From positions 863,305 to 927,304 of the forward strand of contig CAXAMN010022829.1 in NCBI GenBank assembly GCA_963970005.1: a stretch of DNA of 64,000 bases, written 5' to 3'. Both the position numbers and the translations under genes were made by a program. The notes beneath the pieces were generated by a model, which saw only the letters and a list, made by a program, of their open reading frames with translations, had not been told where the DNA came from and made no database searches. Below, piece after piece: positions 34,445 to 44,100 of this stretch (positions are counted from its first letter, which is position 1; each line of letters starts with the position of its first letter). Source of the DNA: Durusdinium trenchii (taxonomy: Eukaryota > Sar > Dinophyceae > Suessiales > Symbiodiniaceae).

Positions 34445-37400
34445 TCACCACTGGCGATAACCTCTCCATCCACGATGATCCCAGCTGCCCTGAGCATCCC
34501 GCCGATCATCTTCTCCCTTCTTGGACTTTCCCTTGGACTTGCTCTTTCCCTTCCCCTTTTCAGAAGGTTGAGGTACTTCGCGACGTTCTTGCGTTAGCGC
34601 CGGCCTCCAAGATGTTCCAGATTGGCCTCCTCCTTTGGAATGTCCTCGGGATGATGAAGAAGTTGTACCTTCTGCTGCATGTGCGTTGGCGGCAAGATCT
34701 TCCTGCAAAGCTTGCTCAAACACATCGGTAGCACTGGATGGTGATTTATCATGTGGTCTGGCTTTTGGAGCAGCCTTCGCCTTGCTCTCCTCTGCTGATG
34801 AGGGCCCGAAACTCTTAGGTGCTGTTGAAGGTTTTGGCTCCTCACTTGGTGCTGACGACAGCTTGGCCTCGGTTCTGGGTGTAGATGCTGGCTTTGCCTC
34901 AGCTCTTGACGAAGATGCTGCTTTCGCTTCAGACTTAGTCGTTGATGTTGACTTAGCTGTTGCCTTGGCTGCCTGCTTCTTCTTGCCCTGAATCTCCTTG
35001 GCCCTATCTCCAAAGCCTAGACGATCGGTAAGAGCTTGAACATGCTTCTGTTCTACCACGCTCATCCATCTCTCTGTATGTCCAATGTTGGGATTTCTGG
35101 CCATTGACTCTACGACATTCTGAGCGTGTGGGGGCAACCTGATCTCATGTTGATCAATGATCAGCAGAATAGACTTCTCCCATTTGCTCTTCATTCTCGA
35201 GTACATGATGTCCAGAGGATCGATCACCTTGTGGTTGGGTGATGTAACGTCGGTTCTAAAGTAAGAATATGTCCGACAACCATAAATCGCATGGATGCAC
35301 TTCTGTACCAATTCAGTCATTGCGCTGGCTTTCTTCGCTTTCAACTCCTCAAGCTGGACGTCAGTCAAGTTGGTGGAGTATTCGAAGTTGCCATATTCCT
35401 TCTTGAAGGAGTACGGAGTATGACCAAATGATAGGATCACGAGTGCCACCTTGCAAATGAATTGCTCTCCTCTGAATCGATGCCAGGCCTCCTCAATCGT
35501 AATCTTGTTTTCGTTGGCAAAGATTCTCATCATGTCATTTGTTGGGTCCAATGGTCTCCCATCGTCATCGATTTCAGTGAAATCCTCTGTACCGAACTTG
35601 CTTATCACATCCAGACGCTTCCTTTTCCAATTTGCTTTGAAGTCGGTAAGGCTGGTGCAATAGTAGCTCTTGTACATCAGGGAGATCATGTTCAGCACAC
35701 ATTTGACCACATACCTATCCATCAAACCCGATGCATTCATGGAGACGTCCTGACAGTAGGCTCTCTCTTGATGCGCATAGATTCGAGGTTCCGGTACTCG
35801 ACAATAGATGGGGAGATCTTCGTTGTCTCTTCCTTCTTCGGGATTGAACTCGGTCGCTCCATGCTGTGCATAGTATCCCGGTTCATCACGATCTGTCGGT
35901 TGATTCGCCTCCGGATGTAAGTCGTCGGTGACGTCTTCATCCTCGGGCTCACCATCTTGACGTTTCTTCCCCTCATATTGTTGTGTGCTCCTCTGGATCT
36001 CGATGATCACGTTTCGTTCGTCTTCATCTTCTAGATCAGAATCACGACCGTAGTCGATCTCGTCCTCATTGAAAGATGGGGTCTCGACATTGTCACTCTT
36101 GAAGTTTTCTGCACCATCAGACGGTTTGGAAGGATCTAGATTGTCCATGTCCTCGTCGTCGTCAGCTGCTTCAGTTTGAGCGATGTCTTCTTCCCAAGCC
36201 TTTCTGATCTCGTCCATAGTGGCCTGGTCCAAGATATCTTGATCATCATCTTCAGGCTCCTTCTCTTCCTTCTTTTCCTCTTCATCGTCGCTCACAAGAT
36301 CAACGGGTGAATCGGAAATGACAGTGTTGCGAATACCACACGAGAGTAGCCTGCCTTGACAAGATAGACACACGGACAAAGATGAAGAAGTCAAATGCAT
36401 ACATGATGGACACAAAATATTGCCATCCACGTTGCGATACCCTTCACATGTTCTGGAGATGATTTCGTCCCAAGTTTCCTCACTGATGGAATCCTCGATC
36501 AGCTCTCCATTGTCATCGAATTGTACTTCATCGATAAGGGACACGAGCTTTTGGACGTTATCATCTGTCGCCGAGGCTGACTTCGTGACTTCGTCGGCTC
36601 TCTCGAGGATGGTATGCTTCTGAGCAACCCAAAGTCCATGACGTGCCGCTAGAACAACTTGCTCTCCAGTGCTTCCCAGCAGGAGTCTCCTCCATGCCTG
36701 AACGTAGTCGTCCCAATACCAAGCACCTCGTACACATCTCCATGGAACTTCTCTAAAAACAACAGTGTAGGAATTCTCCGAAATTCTTCCCCCAAGCTTC
36801 CTCAAAGTCATGATTGGAACATAAAGGCAAACGGGCATTCCCACTCTTGGCCATCTTGATCTCAGAATCTTTGATGATCGATCATCCCACGGCGCAAAGT
36901 GGTTGAAGAAAACACTACCTCTATATCCCTCCGTTCCACCAGGGACAATTCCTAGTTTCATGATCGACTCAATATTGGAAAGCGATGTCATGTGAAAGCT
37001 TCCTCCAAGCTGCATTGCCACATTCTCTGGAATGAGATGTGAAGTCCACACAGGATATATTGACACATCCTCTTCAAGAACAGTCTCTCTTCCAGAATTG
37101 TGAGAGGCAACAGCTCGAATTGCACAAGGAACGATCCAACGTTCATGCTTCAGAAATGACGGTGCATCTGTGCTGTAATACATGAGGTTTGCCCAGTATT
37201 GCCTTTCCTCTTCGAGTGAGACATCCTCCCTTGAGATACGAATGGCGGCAATCTGATAGCGTACTCTGTTCTGCAACTTCTTTGCATGCCACATCGCCTT
37301 GCATAAATACTGGTATCGCTCTGTCTTGACATCTTGCTCACGTTGATCATCTGAGATAGTACTGATATCGACACCATCGTTGAAGACATGGTCATATTCC

Positions 37401-40400
37401 AGGATCTCATCGATGTTCACCCATCCACCCTCATTGCACTTCGGGGACACATGAGGTTTTCGACCGCGGTGCGATTGAATCCCATTATGCTTTCCCACTC
37501 CATGCCTGAGTAGTCTATTGAGTCTATGGCTAACCTCGTTGACCCGCTGACTCTCCTCGCTGAACTTGTCGATGCGAGTTGCTGGGTTCATCTTTGGTGG
37601 ATCCGTGAAAGTTGCATCTCTCTTCGGTCCATTCCAGTACTCCACATAGAATGTAACTCCATACTGTGGAATTATCTCGATGCTTCCTCTATCGCAAGTC
37701 ACCTCAATCTGCCGATATCCAACCTTTTGAACTTGTTGTGGGTCAGGAGCAAGGTCCTTCACTTTGGGCATCTTTATTCCGAGTGCTGCAGCCTCCTGAA
37801 TAAGTGCATCAAGTTCCCACTTTCCATTAGGACCTGATCTATCAACCCTGTGATTTGCGACCCTGTACTCTCCTCCTTCTTTGTCATCGGCAATGTCAAA
37901 GAGGTCGACGGGCTCTTTGAATCTGGTGACGAAACTGGCGTTCCCAAAGGCCTTCTTGGTTGCCTCGACCGCTTTCGCGTATTCCTCTTTTGCAGAGTCT
38001 GACGAGTGTGGTCTACCTTTGGCTCTCGGAGAGTGAGGTGGTACCTTACCTCCTAGTTCCGGTTCTTCTTCGGGAAGTTCAATATCTTCATCATCCACAT
38101 CCATGTAGTCCTCGTCTTCGACGTTTTTGGATGACTTTGCTTTCCTCTTTCGGCTTTCAACATCACGTCGGATGATTGCCTTGTCGTCCTCGGTGAAGCA
38201 CTTGCGCATAGTGTCCTCCATGTGAGAGAATGAGTTCATCAACTCGTCCTTCTTCTCAGTGTTGGGACAAATAGCCAGGTGATGTTGGTTTGAACCACAA
38301 CAATAGCACACCTTTTGGCTCACTGCGCGTGCTCTGACCCTTCTGAGGTTGTCATAGGCGGTTTTCCAGTTGGAAGCGGTTGCTGTACCTTGCCCACTGC
38401 GCTTGGCAGCTCTTTTCCGTTCTTCAGTATCTGGATTCGATGTCGGGTAGTGCGACCATGTTTTCGTCGGGGATACTGAACGACCTTCCCCATCCTTGTA
38501 GTCTTGCGGATCAAGCTCAGGCGTAGGTGGTTCAGGCTCCTCGACTCCTGGAGTGGTACTCGCAGGGTCGGCTTCGCCATCCTTCATCTCTACATCAGGC
38601 TCTTCCGTAGACGTTCTTTTGGGCTCTGGGGCTATGGCCAGTCGTACCATTCTCCTGAACTCTGGTCTGGTAGCATACCTGGACATGACGGCATCGATAC
38701 AGGCTTGTTCTTCAGCTGTAACATGGAGCCCTGAAGGTTTATTCCTCTTGGTGTTGTCATTGATTGATTTTCGGCTCGCTGCATAGAAGTGAAGAAAAGA
38801 CATTTCTATACCTCTTCTGCATTCATTGATCTGAGCCCAATCCTCGAACAGCGTGTCTTTGAAGATGCCGGCCAGTTGGAGAACACCAGTCCAAAACTCC
38901 ATGATATCGCCCGCAAGCTCAGAATTTGTAACAGTCCTATATTCATTCAACGAGAAGACGTCCTGGTACTCTTTGTGCGTGAAGAAATATTGGATGTAGT
39001 CGTGGTACGCCACATTCCCATAGTCCATATACGCTCGGAAGCCATAGTCTTCACTGTCTGGATCATAGTCTCGGTGGATGAAAAGAGTGGATCCCTTCCC
39101 TTGGGTACAGTACTGTTCCACAAGTTCCGACGGGGCTCTGATTCCACCATGATGCGAAATAGCTTTCAATGCTCCTTGAATCCAAGGCGGATTCTTCCTG
39201 GATAGCATCATCGCACCCTCGACCATGAATTCACGGAGATTCTGCGCTGGATACGAACGGTTCCATTCAGCATTCTTCTCCCAAAGGACTCTAACTCTCA
39301 CTGCAGTTTCCCAAATGCTTTCTCTTTCTTGTTGAATCGTGGGAGTGCCGCTCTGAACACACCAAAAGTTGAAGTTGCAATTCACACAATGGCTTCTATT
39401 GTCTTTGTGTGTGTTCCAATTCTCGGATGCATCATGTTTGTTGCAATCTTCACAAAGATATGGTGCGGCATCTGCAGTGGCTTTGTAATTCTCAACTCTC
39501 CGATTTCCCGTCATCCAATATTCCATCCTGTCCTCCTCAGGCTCCGGATCTTTCAGAACGAATCTGATGTCCCTCCATTCGGTACCTTGACTGAAGCTCC
39601 CACCAACAGTATGCTTCGTGCTGGTCTTCTTCGGTTGCCCATCACTTGCCGACATAGCAACGTTCAAGTACCTGTCGAAGTTGTCCTGAGAAATTGGGAC
39701 CTGGATCTCGTTCTCTGCCATGTTGTTCAAAGCACTGACATGAACTTTATTCATTGAACACAATAGGATGACCCTTTCTCTCGTGAGTTGTTTCTCCATC
39801 ACAGCCCAAATCTTGTTCTTGTCGCCGCCTGTGATATAGTTCGCACTGGGAGCACCTGCAACTGAGTACATAGCTTTCCAGGCACGTGACGATTTGGTGG
39901 CCAAGGCACCACTTCGTCTCACTTGGTCTACAATGTCGGTGACAATGTGACTGTGATCATATCTTGCTGGCCCGAAGAACTTTGAATCTGGCTGGATGTT
40001 CACTAATACTGGAGTAGTCAGGAGCTGTCCGATCGAATGGACCTTCTCAGCCAACTTCCTTGAGAACTCTTTGAATGTCGCCTCGGTCAACCTCAGTGTG
40101 CTGCCGTTCGGAAACATACAATGAAGACACAGCCAGATGTGGACGGTTGTACCGTCCCCCTGATCTTGTCCATGTTCTTCCAAGAAAACGACTACTCTAT
40201 CAAGAGTATCCAGGATGTCTTGATGCCTTTCTCCCTGAACTTGGAATACACAGCAATTTTCGAATGCCATCTCAGTTCGGATACCGTACTGCATCGTCGT
40301 GATTTTCTTTGACGAACTTGCTCTAGTCGCATAGTCAAGGTCTGTCACAAGAATGGTGTGTCCGGTACCGACTCCTCTAATCTGGCCACTCAAATGATCA

Positions 40401-41164
40401 ACATCCATGACTCCTGTATCCCCGTCAATCATCACCTTGTCCTTCTCCTCGGTGTGGCACCCAACTTTGGATGAAAGGAACTTGATGTGATATGCGGCCT
40501 CCTCTGGCACATCGTTCAACTTCAAGATAAGTACCATGGCCCTTGCTGAGGGATACTGAAAACAACTTGTCAGATCGAACTCTTCAACCATCTCAACATA
40601 GAGCTTTGTCCAAAAACCATCGCTCTCGTTCACTTTTGTCCTCAAATGAGAATCGGTGAGAGGTTGAAGCCCCATTGATGAACTCGATCTATAATTTCCA
40701 CCCAAAGTCACCCCGACATAATACGTGAGCCTTCTCACATACTGTCTCCAATCTCTTCCTGGCTCGGCTGTACGAGGACCAGCAAACGGAGCTGTAGCGT
40801 AAGCAGTGGTACTGCTTCGATAAGTCCAGAGATTGAATATGATGGGTTTGCCAAGGTAGTCCATACCGTTGCACCCGATAGTCGTCACACCTTCAGGAGG
40901 AAGCGTGACAAACCATTCTTTTGGCTGTGCAGGCTGTTTCGGCTTCGGCATGGGTTTGCACTTTGGCGGAGCTTTCGGTGGAGGTCGTGGAACATCATAC
41001 GCTCCATGAGGTACATCGGATGACCAAGGATCCCATTGTTCATTGTTCCTTTCCCAAGGTGGCCTATCAGGTCCTAGATGAAGTGTAAGGACCGCCCGGT
41101 GGTACCGAACTTCCTTTTCCTCCAAAAGTCTGGGTATAGTCATCACGATTCTTTGGTGCTCCAC
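34445..41164 (-). CDS. Retrotransposon ORF3: CCHC knuckle and Tpt1/KptA-like domain
   Basis: A 2,239-codon frame with no stop. Its upstream limit is GTG (41,164); the first ATG is codon 8 (41,143), both inside the end of ORF2, so expression may need a +1 frameshift, reinitiation or splicing. Features in order: Pro/Lys-rich N terminus; a Cys-pair motif starting C571; acidic linker; CCHC zinc knuckle C953-C956-H961-C966; acidic region; Tpt1-like domain about 1,205-1,480; a CX2C...CX2C ribbon starting C1585; long acidic stretch about 1,640-1,800; Ala/Ser/Lys-rich tail ending in a Gly/Lys/Arg/Trp segment. The Tpt1 call rests on 'LNRLLRHG' (R1220, H1221), 'GGWVNIDEIL', 'AIRAVASH' (R1350), 'SFHMTSLSNIESIMKLGIVP' and 'YRGSVFF' (R1415). 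Known Tpt1 enzymes use NAD+ to remove an internal 2'-phosphate from RNA. The role here is unknown. Confidence 0.9.
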   Translation of the reverse strand: MEHQRIVMTIPRLLEEKEVRYHRAVLTLHLGPDRPPWERNNEQWDPWSSDVPHGAYDVPRPPPKAPPKCKPMPKPKQPAQPKEWFVTLPPEGVTTIGCNGMDYLGKPIIFNLWTYRSSTTAYATAPFAGPRTAEPGRDWRQYVRRLTYYVGVTLGGNYRSSSSMGLQPLTDSHLRTKVNESDGFWTKLYVEMVEEFDLTSCFQYPSARAMVLILKLNDVPEEAAYHIKFLSSKVGCHTEEKDKVMIDGDTGVMDVDHLSGQIRGVGTGHTILVTDLDYATRASSSKKITTMQYGIRTEMAFENCCVFQVQGERHQDILDTLDRVVVFLEEHGQDQGDGTTVHIWLCLHCMFPNGSTLRLTEATFKEFSRKLAEKVHSIGQLLTTPVLVNIQPDSKFFGPARYDHSHIVTDIVDQVRRSGALATKSSRAWKAMYSVAGAPSANYITGGDKNKIWAVMEKQLTRERVILLCSMNKVHVSALNNMAENEIQVPISQDNFDRYLNVAMSASDGQPKKTSTKHTVGGSFSQGTEWRDIRFVLKDPEPEEDRMEYWMTGNRRVENYKATADAAPYLCEDCNKHDASENWNTHKDNRSHCVNCNFNFWCVQSGTPTIQQERESIWETAVRVRVLWEKNAEWNRSYPAQNLREFMVEGAMMLSRKNPPWIQGALKAISHHGGIRAPSELVEQYCTQGKGSTLFIHRDYDPDSEDYGFRAYMDYGNVAYHDYIQYFFTHKEYQDVFSLNEYRTVTNSELAGDIMEFWTGVLQLAGIFKDTLFEDWAQINECRRGIEMSFLHFYAASRKSINDNTKRNKPSGLHVTAEEQACIDAVMSRYATRPEFRRMVRLAIAPEPKRTSTEEPDVEMKDGEADPASTTPGVEEPEPPTPELDPQDYKDGEGRSVSPTKTWSHYPTSNPDTEERKRAAKRSGQGTATASNWKTAYDNLRRVRARAVSQKVCYCCGSNQHHLAICPNTEKKDELMNSFSHMEDTMRKCFTEDDKAIIRRDVESRKRKAKSSKNVEDEDYMDVDDEDIELPEEEPELGGKVPPHSPRAKGRPHSSDSAKEEYAKAVEATKKAFGNASFVTRFKEPVDLFDIADDKEGGEYRVANHRVDRSGPNGKWELDALIQEAAALGIKMPKVKDLAPDPQQVQKVGYRQIEVTCDRGSIEIIPQYGVTFYVEYWNGPKRDATFTDPPKMNPATRIDKFSEESQRVNEVSHRLNRLLRHGVGKHNGIQSHRGRKPHVSPKCNEGGWVNIDEILEYDHVFNDGVDISTISDDQREQDVKTERYQYLCKAMWHAKKLQNRVRYQIAAIRISREDVSLEEERQYWANLMYYSTDAPSFLKHERWIVPCAIRAVASHNSGRETVLEEDVSIYPVWTSHLIPENVAMQLGGSFHMTSLSNIESIMKLGIVPGGTEGYRGSVFFNHFAPWDDRSSKILRSRWPRVGMPVCLYVPIMTLRKLGGRISENSYTVVFREVPWRCVRGAWYWDDYVQAWRRLLLGSTGEQVVLAARHGLWVAQKHTILERADEVTKSASATDDNVQKLVSLIDEVQFDDNGELIEDSISEETWDEIISRTCEGYRNVDGNILCPSCMHLTSSSLSVCLSCQGRLLSCGIRNTVISDSPVDLVSDDEEEKKEEKEPEDDDQDILDQATMDEIRKAWEEDIAQTEAADDDEDMDNLDPSKPSDGAENFKSDNVETPSFNEDEIDYGRDSDLEDEDERNVIIEIQRSTQQYEGKKRQDGEPEDEDVTDDLHPEANQPTDRDEPGYYAQHGATEFNPEEGRDNEDLPIYCRVPEPRIYAHQERAYCQDVSMNASGLMDRYVVKCVLNMISLMYKSYYCTSLTDFKANWKRKRLDVISKFGTEDFTEIDDDGRPLDPTNDMMRIFANENKITIEEAWHRFRGEQFICKVALVILSFGHTPYSFKKEYGNFEYSTNLTDVQLEELKAKKASAMTELVQKCIHAIYGCRTYSYFRTDVTSPNHKVIDPLDIMYSRMKSKWEKSILLIIDQHEIRLPPHAQNVVESMARNPNIGHTERWMSVVEQKHVQALTDRLGFGDRAKEIQGKKKQAAKATAKSTSTTKSEAKAASSSRAEAKPASTPRTEAKLSSAPSEEPKPSTAPKSFGPSSAEESKAKAAPKARPHDKSPSSATDVFEQALQEDLAANAHAAEGTTSSSSRGHSKGGGQSGTSWRPALTQERREVPQPSEKGKGKSKSKGKSKKGEDDRRDAQGSWDHRGWRGYRQW
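36725..37552 (-). other. Tpt1/KptA-like RNA 2'-phosphotransferase domain within ORF3
   Basis: N-terminal winged-helix-like part: 'LLRHG' followed by 'GGWVNIDEIL', which fits the family pattern LRHxPxxxGLxxDxxGWVxxxxLL. C-terminal NAD-binding part: 'CAIRAVASHNSG' (family RxxQGHS position), 'SFHMTS' (family LYHGT), 'IMKLGIVPGG' (family IxxxGLxPM) and 'YRGSVFF' (family RxHVHL). The Arg-His-Arg-Arg set that family enzymes use is kept. The gap between R1220 and R1350 is about 130 residues, far longer than in stand-alone enzymes, so there is an insertion. The QGHS motif is altered to ASHN. Confidence 0.75.
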
Positions 41165-44100
41165 TTTGATCTCTTGCCCTTCTTGCTTCCTCCCTCATCT
41201 GTTTGGTGATTTCATCCTGACTAAGCCCTTTGTTCTTGGCATGATGGATCCGAAATTGACACAACCATTGAGGTTCCACCGCACTGAAATCTTTCAGATT
41301 GGGTGGTCCGATTGAGGGATTCTCGAAGGTTAAGTAGATCTTCTCCTTTGGCTTGCCCAAGGTCTCCAGATCTGGTTCTTCACCCAGGTTGGCTTCGGAT
41401 AAATGGAGCTCTGCAATGTACTGATTCAAGATACTGATCGATGTGTCCCTTGCGAGAAGGTCTCGATGGACTCCTAGTTCAGCACCAAGAACATTGTAAC
41501 CTGCTGTCCACACATCCGGTTTCACCTCTGGAAACCATTCTTTCAAATGCTGGAATGCAGCGAGCATCTGCGCATTCGTTTCAGATCTGAGGGAAATGGC
41601 AGAGTGCTCAATGACATGCCTATGAATGCATTGATACAACGCTTGGATGCATTGGAAATTGTTGATTGCGGCACATCTTTCCAAGGTTCCTCCCGATTGC
41701 CCTTTTGCAATGATCTGAATGAGGTCAGTCAAAGATGTGAGATCTTCGGGATGATTCTTGTTGTGAAACCTCAATGCAAATCCCAATGACGCACCCGCCA
41801 AGCTGATGTATCTGCAGCTGCGTTCCCAATGTTCGCCGGTCATTGCCATGTAGTTGCTGCTACGACCTTCAATGGGTATCCTGTGATGCAGATCATTCAT
41901 GGAATCATAGAAGTACCCGTCCCTCGTGATGTCTAGAAGTGAATCTTTTGACATCGCAGTGGAATTGATACCTTTCATGCCTCGTTTGGCGACCTTCTCA
42001 TTCAGGTCTGCCAACATCCCTTTGACTGGTGCTTCTTGGTTGAAGGGTTCCGGCATGAATAAAGCCAAGAGATTGTCTGCAAATAATTCCAACCTGTCCC
42101 AAACATCATTGGATGCAAACGCCTCATAGGGAAAGTGCTCCGGATTAGGAGGAGGTGGCGGCCCAAGAGGTTTGTGTTCTGGTCGTACCTGTCGCTCTTG
42201 ACTCTTGACGATGCCGATCACCCTCTTTATTCCAGCAAAGAATGCCCTTGTTACCTCCTTGCCGTCGTCCGTCTCTGGGTCATACTTGCTGAGCAACACT
42301 CTGAGGGATCTCACGAGGCGCTCTTGGATGGTTCCACCCTTGGCTTCAACGGCACAATAACAAGCGCTGATAGAGTAGACGGGTGGTACCCCTCTCTCCA
42401 TCCACTTCTCTGCCAGTTGCAGAGCTTGTCCTGGGTCCATGTCTTCGACGAACTGTCTAGGAACAAGTGTAGGACTCTCCCCTCGTCTGCTATCCAATTT
42501 CTGGAGGTGTTCTTTCAGCTTCTTGGCTGAGGCCATGCTCCTCCCTGTGGCCCCATAAACAGTAGAACGGAACATGTTGACTACACAATCTCCACGATGT
42601 AGGGATGTTGTCAATCTCCAGAAATGGCTCACGAATGCTAATGAGTTCCCCCTTTGTGGTAGGGTTGCCGGTGACAGCCCAACAGTGATTGGATGGAACT
42701 CAGCGAACTTCTTCTTGGCAAATTGCTGGATCACGCCGGCACCAAAATGGCTAGCTTGGTTGATCTCAAAATCTTGCTCAAGATGATTGTGAAAGGTAAT
42801 GACACTGGCGCATGAATCATGAGTGTCATGGTTGTTTTCACAAGTGAATTTCTTCTTCTTAGAATCGTGAACCGACTGAATGATCTTGTCAAATCTTTTA
42901 TTGATATTGACTTCTGAACATGGGTTACCGTTTGACATGGAGGGATGCGGCGATCGCGACCAATCGTAAAGCACAGGAGCACGGCTGGTCACATGCTGCT
43001 TCTTCCACAATGACAATGCACGTTTGTTCAAAGTCTCTATCATATGCTGCGCAATTCTAAGAGTATACAATTGAGTTACTCTCGTTTCTCTTCCGGCACA
43101 AGGTGCATGCTGATGTTTATGATCACACTTCTTCATCAAACTTTGAAACTGCACCCCCCACGACACAATCCTCCACGGCTTCTTGATGGGTATATTTCTA
43201 TGACCATAATGAGTTGCGAGGCCATACATACATCCGTCGAAGTCATGTACGTGTGATTCCGTGCCTTCTATCAGAGTTGTCATTCTATCATCTCTCCAAT
43301 ACTCGCAACTTCTAGGTAGCTCAGTAAGCGCACATGCTCCTATTGCGAATACATGGTCAAGTGCATGGGCAAAGCAATTCCACAACGACCAATACAACTC
43401 TTGATGTTTCTCAATCTGCATTTCGGCCTTTATACTTACAGTCCTATTCAAGCGATTCCATGCAGAACCACCAGTGCAAGGACCCGCAAAGAAGACACAA
43501 TCAAGACTGGACCGGACACATGCTTTCACTTTATTGATGCCATAAGCAGAGCAGGCATCGTCGTCCTCTGTGATTGTCACGATGTTCATGAACTGCTTCT
43601 TCAAACAAGTCTGGAGAAAGGTAAACCAATTCTGTTCTTCAGCACACATGAGGACTAGACATGGGACATTTCTTTCGAGCTCTTGTAGCATGATGCATCT
43701 ATCAAAGATATCTTGAGGACCCTTGACGTCTTGCTGATGGAGTTCGAACTGATATTTGTGTGACCGTCCTGATCTCCTTTGTAAGACCAAATGCAACACG
43801 GGTTTTCTTCCCGGAGGTGTGTCACTTGCAACATATTTTGCTGTTTGTGCAATGAACATGTGCTCGTGGGCAATGGTGTTCATCCCCCACGCTTGTATGC
43901 CTGTTGCAATCGCCGTGACATCGCCCTTTTGCTTGTTATTGCTGTTGTCTGTCGTTTCATGTTGTGGGCTGTGTCCGTGACCGTTGGAAACGATCAGGAA
44001 TGTTGTATTTCCTATCCATGGATCGTCCTTACCTACGGAATTACCCTTGAAACGCCAGGTATCAACTTTTGTGTCCTTACCGCTCTTGTAGTACTTCTCA

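Noticed and set aside
34635..34991. Plus-strand frames inside the retrotransposon (for example 34.6-35.0, 35.5-35.9, 47.1-47.5 kb)
   Set aside because: They are shadows of the long minus-strand ORFs, whose domains are clear.
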